Assembly: GCF_031157835.1 (NCBI RefSeq)
Contig: NZ_JAVIDR010000008.1
Span: forward strand, 58,361 to 122,360
Reading direction: 5' to 3'
DNA: 64,000 nt
Origin: Acinetobacter rudis
GTDB taxonomy: Bacteria; Pseudomonadota; Gammaproteobacteria; Pseudomonadales; Moraxellaceae
Shown: positions 27,453 through 36,930 of the stretch, piece after piece
How the letters are laid out: every line of letters starts with the position of its first letter
Position numbering within the stretch: the first letter of the stretch is position 1
Position numbers and translations under genes: made by a program
The notes under the pieces: generated by a model
The model's input: the letters and a program-made list of their open reading frames with translations, nothing else
The model's database searches: none
What the model was told of the DNA's origin: nothing

Positions 27453-28184
27453 ATGAGTTATAAATCAAATATGATGAAAATCTTAAAAGGGTTAACGTTA
27501 ATCAGCTTTGCTGGTATTGGGCTAGCTGCGTGTACTACTGCTCCACAAAAAACAACAGTAAATAATCATAATAATCGTCTTCCGATCCCTCAAGAAAAAG
27601 TAAGTATCGAGCAACCTGTTACACCGAAAACAGTGCCAGCCTCATACAACTATTGGCTTTCCGTTGGGGATAATCGTGTTCGTGCACGTGAATATGAACG
27701 CTTTTTAGAACAAAATAATGTTGGAAATATTATTCCTAGTTTCGAGTTATTTAAAACTGCTCGTGATTGGCAAAAATGTAATAGTAATGAATATATGGTT
27801 CCCAACCGAGAATTATGGCAGAACCAACTACCAACCCTAAAAGTTTTTAAATATTTAGTTGCAGCTAAGGTATTAACTAATTTTGAAGTTACTTCAGTCT
27901 ATCGCGATCTGACATTAAATCAGTGTGCTGGTGGAGCGCCTTCTTCTCGTCACTTATTTAACTCAGCCATTGATTTTAGGCTTGGTCCAATCTATCCGCA
28001 TGCGGAAGATTATGCTCGCATTGAAAACTCAAAGTTTAAACTCTGTCAATTTTGGTCACAGTATGGTCAAAGTTTTAATATGGGCTTAGGACTATATGCT
28101 TCAGGACAAATCCATATTGATACGCAAGGCTATCGAACTTGGGGCCCTGATCTCACACGTAATAGTTCAATGTGTCAATTTTAA
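27453..28184 (+). CDS. Lipoprotein with peptidase M15 (D-Ala-D-Ala carboxypeptidase-like) domain
   Basis: About 236-243 residues. The N-terminus is a lipoprotein signal (MKILKGLTLISFAGIGLAAC); the ATG at 27474 is the most natural start, though 27453 and 27471 are in frame. A Thr/Pro-rich linker precedes a domain with SSRHLFNSAIDF (His and Asp zinc ligands) and QIHIDTQGYRTWG (second His), the pattern of M15 peptidases acting on peptidoglycan. It is expected to be membrane-anchored in the periplasm and to cut stem peptides or cross-links. No partner gene is evident. Confidence 0.8.
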   Translation: MSYKSNMMKILKGLTLISFAGIGLAACTTAPQKTTVNNHNNRLPIPQEKVSIEQPVTPKTVPASYNYWLSVGDNRVRAREYERFLEQNNVGNIIPSFELFKTARDWQKCNSNEYMVPNRELWQNQLPTLKVFKYLVAAKVLTNFEVTSVYRDLTLNQCAGGAPSSRHLFNSAIDFRLGPIYPHAEDYARIENSKFKLCQFWSQYGQSFNMGLGLYASGQIHIDTQGYRTWGPDLTRNSSMCQF

Positions 28185-28275
28185 GCTTTGATCATCCAAA
28201 GTAAAATATGCAATTGAATTGCGCTCTAGCAATAAAGGATTAAAATGCCTGTAGTTTTAATTGTGGAAAGTTCTT

Positions 28276-28941
28276 ATGCAACAACAGTGGTCTGAGATTG
28301 ATACTTATATCGAATCTCATTTGCTTCCCCAAGATCCGATCTTAAATCAAACCATACAAAATACGCACGATAAAGGTTTAGCAGAACATCTTGCCGTTGC
28401 CCCAAACCAAGGGATGTTATTACAAATGTTGATTCAAATGAATCAATGTAAACGTGTATTAGAGTTAGGAACTTTTGCTGCCTATAGCACAATGTGGTTA
28501 GCGCGTGCGCTGCCTGATGATGGATATTTATTAACCATTGAAGGGCGAGAAGCACATGCTCTTGTTGGTCAAGAAAATATCAACAATGCAAAACTTGCTG
28601 TTAAAATTGAACTTAAAGTTGGTCGTGCAGCAGACGTATTACGTGAGCTTCCTCCAGATACAGCAGCTTTTGACTTTATTTTTATTGATGCTGATAAACA
28701 AAGCTATCCAGAATATATTGATCTATGCCTAGCACATGCTCATTCTGGCACGATTCTGGTCTTAGATAATGTTATTCGTGCTGGTGATATTATTGATCCT
28801 TCAAATCATAAACCGAGCATTGAAGGGATTCGCGCTGCCTATAACAAATTGCACAACCATCCTCAGATTTTATCTTGTACAGCTCTTCAAACTGTAGGCT
28901 GTAAAGGTCATGATGGTTTTGCCATTGCCATAGTCAAATAA
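28276..28941 (+). CDS. Class I SAM-dependent O-methyltransferase (CCoAMT/YrrM-like)
   Basis: A 221-residue protein from the ATG at 28276, with GGAAAG just upstream; the TTG at 28261 is a less likely start. It has the SAM-binding motif VLELGTFAAYSTMW, the acidic loop FIFIDADKQSY (metal ligand), and VLDNVIRAGDI, a diagnostic set for the caffeoyl-CoA-type O-methyltransferase family. The substrate is unknown. Followed by a strong hairpin. Confidence 0.9.
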   Translation: MQQQWSEIDTYIESHLLPQDPILNQTIQNTHDKGLAEHLAVAPNQGMLLQMLIQMNQCKRVLELGTFAAYSTMWLARALPDDGYLLTIEGREAHALVGQENINNAKLAVKIELKVGRAADVLRELPPDTAAFDFIFIDADKQSYPEYIDLCLAHAHSGTILVLDNVIRAGDIIDPSNHKPSIEGIRAAYNKLHNHPQILSCTALQTVGCKGHDGFAIAIVK

Positions 28942-28948
28942 CCTCTAG

Positions 28949-28976
28949 CGCTACTTATCTCAAAGCATAAGTAGCG
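28949..28976 (+). terminator. Intrinsic terminator of the methyltransferase gene
   Basis: Perfect 10-bp stem CGCTACTTAT / ATAAGTAGCG with an 8-nt loop, followed by TCTTTTC. Confidence 0.85.
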
Positions 28977-29210
28977 TCTTTTCCCACAAATTGTAATCCC
29001 CACTCCATTAAACCATGCTTAAAGTTATCCCCCTAAGCTGTTTGTAGTACTGTGGATAAACACAAAAATCACCACTAACCCATTGTTATATATGCAATAA
29101 AACAATAGGCTGTTTATCAACCAATTTAATTAAAATCGATCAACAATGCTCAATATTTCTATAAATATCTATTAAAGCATGACCTATATAACAGATAAGT
29201 GCAAAAAAAA

Positions 29211-29234
29211 TAGGTGGATATAAATACCCACCTA
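29211..29234 (-). terminator. Intrinsic terminator of the universal stress protein gene
   Basis: Stem TAGGTGG / CCACCTA. On the minus strand it is followed by a run of eight T residues. Confidence 0.85.
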
Positions 29235-29254
29235 TGAATAACTCTAAATTGCTA

Positions 29255-30097
29255 TTACTTCACCACTAATAAAGGCACTGTTGCATGTCTAAAAATTGTT
29301 GTTGTCACACTGCCTAAGAAAAATTGATGAATTTTGCTGTGACTAAAAGCACCCAATAAAATAAACTGAATTTGCAACTGTTGTTGATAATCTAAAATAT
29401 TTTCTGCGACATCACCGTAACGATACTCTACTACGACATCAAGACCAGCATCTTTGAGTACTTGGCTTGGATAATTCAATATCTCAGGATGATCACCAAC
29501 ATATAAGAGATGACATTGTAAATGTCCTAGCAAATCACTTTTCGCCACACGCTCTAACATCTTTTTACACGTTGGAGAGTCTTCATAAGCAAAAATAAAA
29601 CGTGTTGGCGCTTTAAAGTTTTCACCTACAGCTAGCACTGTACAGTTTGCACCACGAATGAAATTTTCAACATTACTACCAATATATTTTTTTCTTTCTG
29701 CGGATTGTTCACCTACACGACCAATCACGACAATATCATCACTTTCCAATACACTAAGACTTTGCTCAAGAAAATCACCCTTCTCTTGCAATTGCTTAGG
29801 AACAATCCCATATTTTTCAGTCACCATCTCTGAAATATGTTGAAGCAAAGTATTACTATAATCTAATGCTAATTCGCTTTGCTTTTGCTCTAACTCCGCT
29901 AATTCTTTTAATAGCATGGCATTACTTTCAAAGCCAATTACACCACTAATTTCACCCAAATGATAACTCGCAGGGTAATAATCCAAAATTTGCAATAGAA
30001 CCAACTCACGCCCAGTTTTTGTTGCAATCCAAGCAGCTGCTTCAGCAAGTGCATTAATACAGGGTGAAGAATCTATACAAGCGATTACACGGTTCAT
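29255..30097 (-). CDS. Tandem universal stress protein (UspA family)
   Basis: About 280 residues from the ATG at 30097, with AAGAGG five bases upstream. Two UspA domains lie in tandem: the first begins MNRVIACIDSSPCINALAEAA, and the second (from about residue 150) has VLAVGENFKAPTRFIFAYEDS and ends with the ATP-binding-like GAFSHSKIHQFFLGSVTTTIF and PLLVVK. Acinetobacter and other proteobacteria use such proteins in stress survival; the exact role is not defined. Single gene with terminator. Confidence 0.9.
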   Translation of the reverse strand: MNRVIACIDSSPCINALAEAAAWIATKTGRELVLLQILDYYPASYHLGEISGVIGFESNAMLLKELAELEQKQSELALDYSNTLLQHISEMVTEKYGIVPKQLQEKGDFLEQSLSVLESDDIVVIGRVGEQSAERKKYIGSNVENFIRGANCTVLAVGENFKAPTRFIFAYEDSPTCKKMLERVAKSDLLGHLQCHLLYVGDHPEILNYPSQVLKDAGLDVVVEYRYGDVAENILDYQQQLQIQFILLGAFSHSKIHQFFLGSVTTTIFRHATVPLLVVK

Positions 30098-30233
30098 ATT
30101 CACCTCTTCTTAGCTATTAGCTCAAGTGTTGTTCTTACAATTTCATTTTAGGGTTAAATTTTACTCCCCCTATACTCTAATAAATTAGCTATCAACTCAA
30201 TATATTTTATACTTTTCATAAACTTTAGTGAGA

Positions 30234-30896
30234 TTAGTCACGGTAACGAATAAATCGAGCAGGATTGCCTGCAACGATTTCTCGGCTTGCAACATTTTTA
30301 GTAACCATACTTTGCATCCCAACAATGGCATGTGCAGCAATCTGTACACCATCTTTTACCCCTACATGTGCTCCCAACCAAACATCCTGACCAATTTCAA
30401 TGCCTTGAGAACGCACAGCTTGTTGATATATGGGTTTATCAAGCGCCATACCATGATCAAAAGCATAGAGATGACAATAAGCTGCTATACGAACCTGATC
30501 ATGCAATATAATGCCCTTACGCCCACCATCTAAGATACAGTGATGATTAATTGCAACTTCATTACCAATTTTCAAAGGGCCATGCAAAGTACAATCTGCG
30601 GCAATAAAACTATGATCACCAATCACAATATCACGCCCAGGCTCTGCAAAAATATGTGCTAAAGGTGAAATAAAGCAGTTTTTACCTATATGCACTGTTT
30701 CCATTTGCATCAAATAGTCTTGATACTCTTGTTGCCACTGTTCTGCCCAAATTCGGTTTTTAGCTTTTAGACGCCAATATAACCAAGGCATATAATTTAA
30801 ACGGTATTGATGCTGAGTCCGATATTTTAATAAACGATCATCCTGATCCATTGAGGATGTTAATTCTTGAGTAGCATGCTGATTGGACTGTTGCAT
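30234..30896 (-). CDS. Left-handed beta-helix acyltransferase (hexapeptide repeat)
   Basis: A 220-residue protein with many hexapeptide repeats (IGDHSFIAADCTL, IGNEVAINHHCIL, IGQDVWLGAHVGV, IAAHAIVGMQSMV) and the C-terminal motif IVAGNPARFIRYRD found in the CysE/LacA/NodL acetyltransferase group. The first ~75 residues are helical and not typical of maltose acetyltransferase. The acceptor substrate is unknown; sugar or polysaccharide acetylation is plausible. It lies 10 bp downstream of yigZ and may be co-transcribed with it. Confidence 0.85.
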   Translation of the reverse strand: MQQSNQHATQELTSSMDQDDRLLKYRTQHQYRLNYMPWLYWRLKAKNRIWAEQWQQEYQDYLMQMETVHIGKNCFISPLAHIFAEPGRDIVIGDHSFIAADCTLHGPLKIGNEVAINHHCILDGGRKGIILHDQVRIAAYCHLYAFDHGMALDKPIYQQAVRSQGIEIGQDVWLGAHVGVKDGVQIAAHAIVGMQSMVTKNVASREIVAGNPARFIRYRD

Positions 30897-30906
30897 AAAA
30901 ATTAAT

Positions 30907-31491
30907 TCACTTCAGTTCGAGTAATTGAGCACGACCACGACTAACATCTTGTAAACGCAAGGCAAAAGCGGCAACCTGATTGTGTTGTAATTTAAGTTGA
31001 ACATGAATCCCCTGCTCTAGATACTGTTCACTATATTCAATATCAAGTTGCTTTAACTCATATTGTAAAATAGGCCATTCTGCAAAATTACATTCAAAAT
31101 AATATTCATGTTTTTCTATAAGTTCAATCTTATTGGCCAGTAATATACATTGCCCCGCACAACCACCATAAGCACGGACTAAACCACCTGTCCCCAATTT
31201 AACACCACCAAACCAACGATTAACTAGCACAATCGTATTAGTGAGATCACGTCCCTCAATCGTAGCTAAAATTGGTCGACCAGCAGTTCCTGAGGGCTCA
31301 CCATCATCATTAAAACGTAATTGATGACCTATTTTCCAAGCCCAGCATTGGTGAGTCGTGGTAATATCTTTGTGCAATGCAAGAAAAGAGCGAACAGCCT
31401 CCTCACTATCAACAGGTGCTGCAATGGCTTCGAAACGGCTTTTTTTTATTTCTTCTTGATATCGATAAGTGGTATCTAAAGTAAATGGCAT
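30907..31491 (-). CDS. yigZ: YigZ/IMPACT-family protein
   Basis: About 194 residues from MPFTLDTTYRYQEEIKKSRF (31491); the 206-codon frame adds an N-terminal extension not found in the family. It has the UPF0029 signature NDDGEPSGTAGRPIL and WFGGVKLGTGGLVRAYG. The family is related to eukaryotic IMPACT and ribosome-associated folds, with no firm bacterial function. Confidence 0.93.
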   Translation of the reverse strand: MPFTLDTTYRYQEEIKKSRFEAIAAPVDSEEAVRSFLALHKDITTTHQCWAWKIGHQLRFNDDGEPSGTAGRPILATIEGRDLTNTIVLVNRWFGGVKLGTGGLVRAYGGCAGQCILLANKIELIEKHEYYFECNFAEWPILQYELKQLDIEYSEQYLEQGIHVQLKLQHNQVAAFALRLQDVSRGRAQLLELK

Positions 31492-31512
31492 AAACACAAC
31501 ACATTCAAAAAT

Positions 31513-31548
31513 AAAAAACGCGATCAATCAAAATGATCGCGTTTTTTT
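31513..31548 (-). terminator. Intrinsic terminator of the lpt/kds operon
   Basis: Perfect 9-bp stem ACGCGATCA / TGATCGCGT with flanking A/T runs; on the minus strand it is followed by TTTTTTATTTTT. It lies right after lptB. Confidence 0.85.
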
Positions 31549-31552
31549 ATGA

Positions 31553-32299
31553 TTAAACAACGAAATCATCGCCCAAATAAACACGGCGCACAGTTTCATT
31601 GGATAAAATTTCTGCGGGTGAACCCTCAGCAATAACCGCACCTTCACTGACAATGTAGGCGTGTTCACAAATCGCAAGTGTCTCACGTACGTTGTGATCC
31701 GTAATTAATACCCCAATATCGCGATCTTTAAGTGTACGAATAATCTCTTTAATGTCACCAACAGAAATAGGATCTACACCTGCAAAAGGTTCATCGAGTA
31801 ACATAAACTTTGGATCAGCAGCTAAAGCGCGTGCAATTTCAGCACGGCGGCGCTCACCACCAGACACACTCATACCCAAAGAATCACGGATATGGGTAAT
31901 TTTAAAATCTTCAAGTAAACGCTGTAATTCTTGTACACGCTGCGCCTTATTTAAGTCCTTACGTGTTTCCAAGATTGCCATAATATTATCAGCGATGCTC
32001 AATTTTCTAAAAATTGAAGCCTCTTGAGGTAAATAACCAATGCCTATACGTGCACGTTCGTGCATAGCTAGATCAGAAATATCCAAGTCATCTAAATGAA
32101 TTTCACCACGGTCCATACGAACCAAGCCAACGACCATATAGAAGCTTGTTGTTTTCCCAGCACCATTGGGGCCTAGTAGACCAACAATTTGTCCACTTTT
32201 CATACTAAACGACACATCTTTAACGACCCATCGTTTACTGTAATTCTTCCCCAAATGTTTAATACATAAAATACGTTGTGGACTATTGCTTGACTGCAT
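31553..32299 (-). CDS. lptB: LPS transport ATPase LptB
   Basis: A 248-residue ABC ATPase with Walker [12 protein letters not shown]-loop in [13 protein letters not shown], signature [14 protein letters not shown], Walker [15 protein letters not shown] and the switch His in [11 protein letters not shown], all matching LptB. With LptF and LptG (not in the window) it drives lipopolysaccharide or lipooligosaccharide out of the inner membrane to LptC and LptA. The ATG overlaps the lptA stop by one base (TAATG). Confidence 0.95.
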   Translation of the reverse strand: MQSSNSPQRILCIKHLGKNYSKRWVVKDVSFSMKSGQIVGLLGPNGAGKTTSFYMVVGLVRMDRGEIHLDDLDISDLAMHERARIGIGYLPQEASIFRKLSIADNIMAILETRKDLNKAQRVQELQRLLEDFKITHIRDSLGMSVSGGERRRAEIARALAADPKFMLLDEPFAGVDPISVGDIKEIIRTLKDRDIGVLITDHNVRETLAICEHAYIVSEGAVIAEGSPAEILSNETVRRVYLGDDFVV

Positions 32300-32865
32300 T
32301 AATCTCGCGCTCCTGGGAAGGTTTTGTTAGTAGATGGTGGAATAACAATCTTCACACGACCGCCATTACTTTGCCCTGAACCAGCACCACCATTTGCCTC
32401 AACATCACCTTTGTTCATACTATATTTCAAAGTACTACTGCGAATACTTGCACCATTTTGGTCAAGATACGCATTACCACTCATATTTAAAATGCCAGTT
32501 TCAGCGTTATAAATAATCTTTTGTGCTTCACCACGGACTAGACCTTTATTACCATCCATTTGCTGCTGAAACTTTGCAGGTGAACCCGTTGCTGTTACTA
32601 CACTGACTTGCTTATTCGCATTTAGCTGTGCCACGATCGAATTCGCCTGAACCTTCATTGTGCCTTGCTCAATAACAACATTACCACTGTAAGTCGTCAA
32701 ACCTGTTTTATCATTAAATGTCGCATGATCTGCAACCAATGAAATCGGTTGATTACGGTCAGACTGTAATGCAAAAACAGAAGCAGAAGCGCAGGCCAAT
32801 GCTGCAACTAAAACACTTTTTTGGCTTAAGCGGGTCAATATCGTAAAGTGATTATTGTGCTGCAT
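32299..32865 (-). CDS. lptA: Periplasmic LPS-transport protein LptA
   Basis: About 188 residues from [10 protein letters not shown] (32865), with a signal peptide ending in SVFA; the longer frame to 32892 adds residues with no signal character. It has the OstA fold ([23 protein letters not shown], then repeated strands). It bridges the periplasm in the Lpt machine. The start overlaps the lptC stop by 14 bp. Confidence 0.92.
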   Translation of the reverse strand: MQHNNHFTILTRLSQKSVLVAALACASASVFALQSDRNQPISLVADHATFNDKTGLTTYSGNVVIEQGTMKVQANSIVAQLNANKQVSVVTATGSPAKFQQQMDGNKGLVRGEAQKIIYNAETGILNMSGNAYLDQNGASIRSSTLKYSMNKGDVEANGGAGSGQSNGGRVKIVIPPSTNKTFPGARD

Positions 32866-33397
32866 AAGTTCCTCGAATATTAGAAAAATCAAATTGACCC
32901 TGATTAAGATCTGCTGTTAATCCCTGACTTAAAAACACGCCACCTGGAGATTCAACACGTACTGGATGCTTTGTCTCTAGCGTACCCAATTCAGGATAAC
33001 CTGTCAGCTCATCGGTAAAAAACTTCAATGGTCCACCAGCACTCGTTTTACTGGCACGGACATTACCACTTAAAATAACTTTTTCATTGTCATTAAAACC
33101 GTAGCCTTGATCAGCACGGAAATTGATATCAACCTGATCATTTCGATACATAGATACATTCAGATTGGTCAACTTAGAGCTTTTATCCTGTAAATTTTGC
33201 TCAAGATGATCCACTTGGGCACGCACACTAACGATACCCGTTTCATCTGTTTGTAAAAGCTGTACTGCATCGGCGGAATAAGTCATATTCCGCGCAGTAT
33301 CAACTTTGAGTTTTTGATTTTTACCACTGTAGTAATAATAGCCTCCACTAATCAAGGCAATCACTACGGCTAGGGTATATAAAAGGCGTGTATCCAT
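32852..33397 (-). CDS. lptC: LPS-transport protein LptC
   Basis: A 181-residue protein with one N-terminal membrane anchor (LLYTLAVVIALISGGYYYYSG) and a periplasmic beta-jellyroll domain (MTYSADAVQLLQTDE, KVILSGNVRA) of the LptC family. It passes LPS from LptBFG to LptA. It lies between kdsC and lptA in the conserved order. Confidence 0.9.
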   Translation of the reverse strand: MDTRLLYTLAVVIALISGGYYYYSGKNQKLKVDTARNMTYSADAVQLLQTDETGIVSVRAQVDHLEQNLQDKSSKLTNLNVSMYRNDQVDINFRADQGYGFNDNEKVILSGNVRASKTSAGGPLKFFTDELTGYPELGTLETKHPVRVESPGGVFLSQGLTADLNQGQFDFSNIRGTYAAQ

Positions 33398-33436
33398 AAA
33401 TTGTAGATCACTTGCTTAACGCAGACTCAAGACTGA

Positions 33437-33976
33437 TTAATGTGGGACGGTCAAATATTTTTCAAGTAATTCTTGGTAAACATCTTTGGCTGTCAATAAC
33501 ATATCACAAACTTCACGCACTGCACCACGCCCCCCCATCGCTTGTGTTACAAGATCTGCACGTTTACGCACTTCAACATGACCGTTTGGAACTGTGACTT
33601 TCATACCCGCTATAGCAAAAGCAGAAAGATCTGGCCAATCATCTCCCATATAAAGACAATCTTCTGGTCGCAAATCAAATTGAGCACATGCCTCTTTTAA
33701 TGCAATACCTTTATCTTCTCGGCCTTGGAAAACCAAATCCACGCCTAAATCACTCATCCGCTTATGGACAATTTGGCTCTGGCGCCCTGTAATAATAATT
33801 ACTTTCATACCCGCCTGTTGCACCAATTTCATACCCAAACCATCTCGGATATCAAATGATTTTATTTCATCACCGGTATTGGTTAAAGTGACAAATCCAT
33901 CACTAAGAATACCATCTACATCCAATACCAAAGCTTGGATGTCACGTGCTTGTTCTAATAATACATATGAAGACAT
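33437..33976 (-). CDS. kdsC: KDO-8-phosphate phosphatase KdsC
   Basis: A 179-residue HAD-superfamily phosphatase without a cap domain: DVDGILSDG (catalytic Asp-x-Asp), IITGRQS, and MGDDWPDL. It removes phosphate from Kdo-8-P in inner-core LPS biosynthesis. It starts 4 bp after kdsD, ahead of lptC. Confidence 0.94.
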   Translation of the reverse strand: MSSYVLLEQARDIQALVLDVDGILSDGFVTLTNTGDEIKSFDIRDGLGMKLVQQAGMKVIIITGRQSQIVHKRMSDLGVDLVFQGREDKGIALKEACAQFDLRPEDCLYMGDDWPDLSAFAIAGMKVTVPNGHVEVRKRADLVTQAMGGRGAVREVCDMLLTAKDVYQELLEKYLTVPH

Positions 33977-33979
33977 GAC

Positions 33980-34972
33980 TTAACTTACCCCAGCTTGAAT
34001 CAGATCATGCATGCTAATCACACCAGTGACTCTATTTGCAGCATCTACAACAACAAATTGACTTATTTTCTTTTCATTCATTTTTTCTAAAGCTTCTACT
34101 GCACGAGCTTCAGCTGAAATTGTCATTGGATTACAAGTCATCACTGCTGAAACAGGTAGATTTACATCAAAACCTTGTTGTTTATCAATAAGACGACGCA
34201 AATCACCATCGGTAAATATCCCTAATAACGCATCGTGCTCATCGACAACTGTTGTAACACCCATGCGTTTATTAGAAATTTCATACAACACTTTATTCAT
34301 TGGTGTATCAGGTGAAACTTTAGGTAAATCTGTACCTGTATGCATTAAGTGTTTCACATGCAAAAGTAAACGCTTGCCTAGTGCACCAGCTGGATGCGAA
34401 CGAGCAAAATCATCTGCAGTAAAACCACGTGCTTCAAGAAGTGCCACAGCCAAAGCATCGCCTAAAGCTAAGGTTGCTGTAGTGCTCGATGTTGGTGCTA
34501 AACCCAATGGGCACGCTTCATTAATTTCACCTAATGTTAAGGCAACATCGGCATTTTTTGGCATAGGGCCACTGTCATCGCCACTAATACTAATCATTGG
34601 AACTTGTAGATGCTTAATCAGTGGCATCAACATCATGATTTCATCACTTTTCCCTGAGTTAGAAATCGCGATCAATACATCACCACGAACCAACATACCA
34701 AGATCGCCATGTCCCGCTTCAGCTGGATGAAGGAAAAATGAAGGTGTACCTGTAGATGCAAACGTTGCGGCCATCTTACGACCAATATGGCCAGACTTGC
34801 CCATACCCGTCACCACAACACGCCCTTGGCATTGCAAAATAATTTGGCAAGCGCGATCAAAACGCTCATCAATTTGGCCAGCTAGTGTATTTAAAGCATC
34901 AACTTCAACGCTTAACGTTTGTAATGCGACCTTTTGAAAATCTATTTGATTCTGCGTTTGTGGTAAATTCAA
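33980..34972 (-). CDS. kdsD: D-arabinose 5-phosphate isomerase KdsD
   Basis: A SIS domain (GRVVTGMGKSGHIGRKMAAT, HPAEAGHGDLG, ISNSGKSDEI) followed by two CBS domains. The open frame extends to an ATG at 35023, but the TTG at 34972 has TAAGG nine bases upstream and gives 330 residues, close to the usual 328; I prefer that start. It converts ribulose 5-phosphate to arabinose 5-phosphate, the first step to Kdo. First gene of the minus-strand kdsD-kdsC-lptCAB operon. Confidence 0.9.
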   Translation of the reverse strand: MNLPQTQNQIDFQKVALQTLSVEVDALNTLAGQIDERFDRACQIILQCQGRVVVTGMGKSGHIGRKMAATFASTGTPSFFLHPAEAGHGDLGMLVRGDVLIAISNSGKSDEIMMLMPLIKHLQVPMISISGDDSGPMPKNADVALTLGEINEACPLGLAPTSSTTATLALGDALAVALLEARGFTADDFARSHPAGALGKRLLLHVKHLMHTGTDLPKVSPDTPMNKVLYEISNKRMGVTTVVDEHDALLGIFTDGDLRRLIDKQQGFDVNLPVSAVMTCNPMTISAEARAVEALEKMNEKKISQFVVVDAANRVTGVISMHDLIQAGVS

Positions 34973-35151
34973 AATGATGAACCTTAATTCAATACAATAG
35001 AGATAAAAATCTTTTCGATGCATTCTAACATAGCAAAACTCAACTGCCTTTTTTTTAATGTATAAAATTCACTTGTATAGAAAAATTATTGATAAAACTT
35101 TGTGAATAATAGTGCTTAGGCTATGATAAAGCACCTTTATTAAAAACCTGT

Positions 35152-36579
35152 ATGCCCATGCAACCATTTGTACTTTATAACTCTGAGCAACGCAAAAAAG
35201 TTGAATTTGTTCCTCGTAAAGAAGGTCAAATCGACATGTATGTATGTGGAATGACCGTTTATGATTATTGTCATATTGGGCATGCTCGAGTCATGGTTGC
35301 ATTTGACTACATTGTTAGATTCTTACGTAGTCAAGGTTGGAAAGTGCGTTATATCCGAAACATTACTGATATTGACGATAAAATCATTAAACGTGCCAAC
35401 GAAAATAATGAATCTATTCAACAGCTCACAGCACGTTTCATTCAAGCGATGAATGAAGATTCTGCCAATCTTGGTTGTGTTGCACCAGACGAAGAACCAC
35501 GTGCGACCGATTATATTGACCAAATGCAAAACATGATTGGTCATTTGGTTGAAAAAGATGCTGCTTATGCTGCTAATAATGGTGATGTTTATTTTCGTGT
35601 AGAAAACTTTGACCGCTATGGCCGCTTGTCTGGTCGTAAGCTTGATGACATGCAAGCAGGTGCTTCAGACCGTGTTGATGTTGAAGTTGAGAAAAAACAT
35701 CCTTTTGATTTCGTTCTATGGAAACATGCCAAAGAAAATGAACCTTTTTGGCCTTCTCCTTGGGGCAAAGGTCGTCCAGGTTGGCATATCGAATGCTCTG
35801 CCATGTCTACATGCTGCTTAGGTAACCACTTTGATATTCATGGTGGGGGCTCTGATTTACTCTTCCCTCATCATGAAAATGAAATTGCTCAAAGTGAAGC
35901 GGCAACAGGTGAACAATATGTGAATTATTGGATGCATGTTGGGTTTATCAATGTCGATGGCGAAAAAATGTCGAAATCTTTGGGTAACTTCTTCACCATT
36001 CGTGATGTTATGGATAAATTCCATCCCGAAGTGATTCGTTACTTTATTGTTTCTTCACACTACCGCAGCCCAGTTAATTTCTCAGATGTTGCACTCAAAG
36101 AAGCTAAGTCCGCTCTGAGTCGCTTCTACCATGCATTCAAAGCATTCCAACAAGTTTACGGTGAGCAATGTACAGCTCCACTAGAACAAAGCTTTATTGA
36201 CCGTTTCAATAGTGCCATGCGTGATGACTTCAATACCGCTGAAGCGATTGCGGTATTATTTGAACTCAGCAAAGAGCTTAACCGCTCTATTAAAGAAGAA
36301 ACTGCAGATCAGGCAGCAAGCTATTATGTAACTCTACGCTACTTGACTGATATTTTAGGTCTAGTACAACACCCAGTAGATGATTTTCTTAAATCAGATA
36401 TTGGTCAAACAGCACTTGCCTTATCTGAAGAAGAAATCGCGGACTTTATTCAACAACGCCAAGATGCTAAAAAAGCAAAAGATTTTGCTAAGGCAGATGA
36501 AATTCGCCAATCTTTGTTAGCTCAAGGTGTCGTGTTAGAAGATACTCGTCAAGGTACTGTTTGGCGTCGTGCTGATTAA
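35152..36579 (+). CDS. cysS: Cysteinyl-tRNA synthetase
   Basis: A 475-residue class I synthetase with [18 protein letters not shown] (zinc Cys and HIGH motif) and [10 protein letters not shown] (KMSKS). Length and motifs match CysRS. The ATG at 35152 is used; a second ATG two codons later is possible. It is followed ~60 bp later by a tRNA-Gly gene. Confidence 0.96.
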   Translation: MPMQPFVLYNSEQRKKVEFVPRKEGQIDMYVCGMTVYDYCHIGHARVMVAFDYIVRFLRSQGWKVRYIRNITDIDDKIIKRANENNESIQQLTARFIQAMNEDSANLGCVAPDEEPRATDYIDQMQNMIGHLVEKDAAYAANNGDVYFRVENFDRYGRLSGRKLDDMQAGASDRVDVEVEKKHPFDFVLWKHAKENEPFWPSPWGKGRPGWHIECSAMSTCCLGNHFDIHGGGSDLLFPHHENEIAQSEAATGEQYVNYWMHVGFINVDGEKMSKSLGNFFTIRDVMDKFHPEVIRYFIVSSHYRSPVNFSDVALKEAKSALSRFYHAFKAFQQVYGEQCTAPLEQSFIDRFNSAMRDDFNTAEAIAVLFELSKELNRSIKEETADQAASYYVTLRYLTDILGLVQHPVDDFLKSDIGQTALALSEEEIADFIQQRQDAKKAKDFAKADEIRQSLLAQGVVLEDTRQGTVWRRAD

Positions 36580-36641
36580 TTCATCACTTGGTCGCATATA
36601 GAGTTGACAGTTTAATGAAATTCTCTATAATGCGACCTATT

Positions 36642-36717
36642 GCGGGAATAGCTCAGTTGGTAGAGCATAACCTTGCCAAGGTTGGGGTCGGGAGTTCGAG
36701 TCTCCTTTCCCGCTCCA
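36642..36717 (+). tRNA. tRNA-Gly (GCC anticodon)
   Basis: A 76-nt cloverleaf: acceptor GCGGGAA pairs with TTCCCGC, anticodon stem CCTTGCCAAGG with GCC at 36675-36677, T-loop GTTCGAGTC, and encoded CCA end. The integrase gene just downstream marks this tRNA as a likely attachment site. Confidence 0.96.
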
Positions 36718-36851
36718 AAATATGGTTTTAAAAATCAATAGGTTACAAGGTTTTAATGACTTTGTGACCTGTTTTTTATTGTCGATAGATCAGCTTTGGT
36801 TATTCAAAATAATCAAATTTCGCATTAAAAAACGCTTTATATTTCCCCTGC

Positions 36852-36899
36852 GACACCAAAAAAGTTGAGGTCTTAATGACCTTTTCCAAATTTGGTGTC
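36852..36899 (+). promoter_or_regulatory. Nested palindromes in the integrase leader
   Basis: GACACCAAA (36852-36860) pairs with TTTGGTGTC (36891-36899), and inside it AGGTC ttaat GACCT (36868-36882) is a second dyad. The structure ends 31 bp before the integrase start. It could bind the integrase or an excisionase, or fold as an mRNA leader. Confidence 0.45.
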
Positions 36900-36930
36900 A
36901 CAGCGGCACCACGAAATTTGGAGTGTTATT

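Larger units (their letters stand above)
28942..29254. other. Intergenic region between the methyltransferase and UspA genes
   Basis: It holds two terminators (listed) and a single consensus DnaA-box sequence TGTGGATAA at 29051-29059. One box without neighbours is not evidence of an origin. Confidence 0.4.

Noticed and set aside
29051..29059. DnaA box (TGTGGATAA) as sign of a replication origin
   Set aside because: A single box without cluster, dnaA/dnaN or AT-rich unwinding arrangement; chance occurrence is likely.
32324..34730. Plus-strand ORFs opposite lptA, lptB and kdsD
   Set aside because: Antisense frames of conserved core genes; no independent evidence.
36720..36890. Second attachment-site copy directly after tRNA-Gly
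   Set aside because: I found no repeat of the tRNA 3' end here or in the prophage; only palindromes are present.
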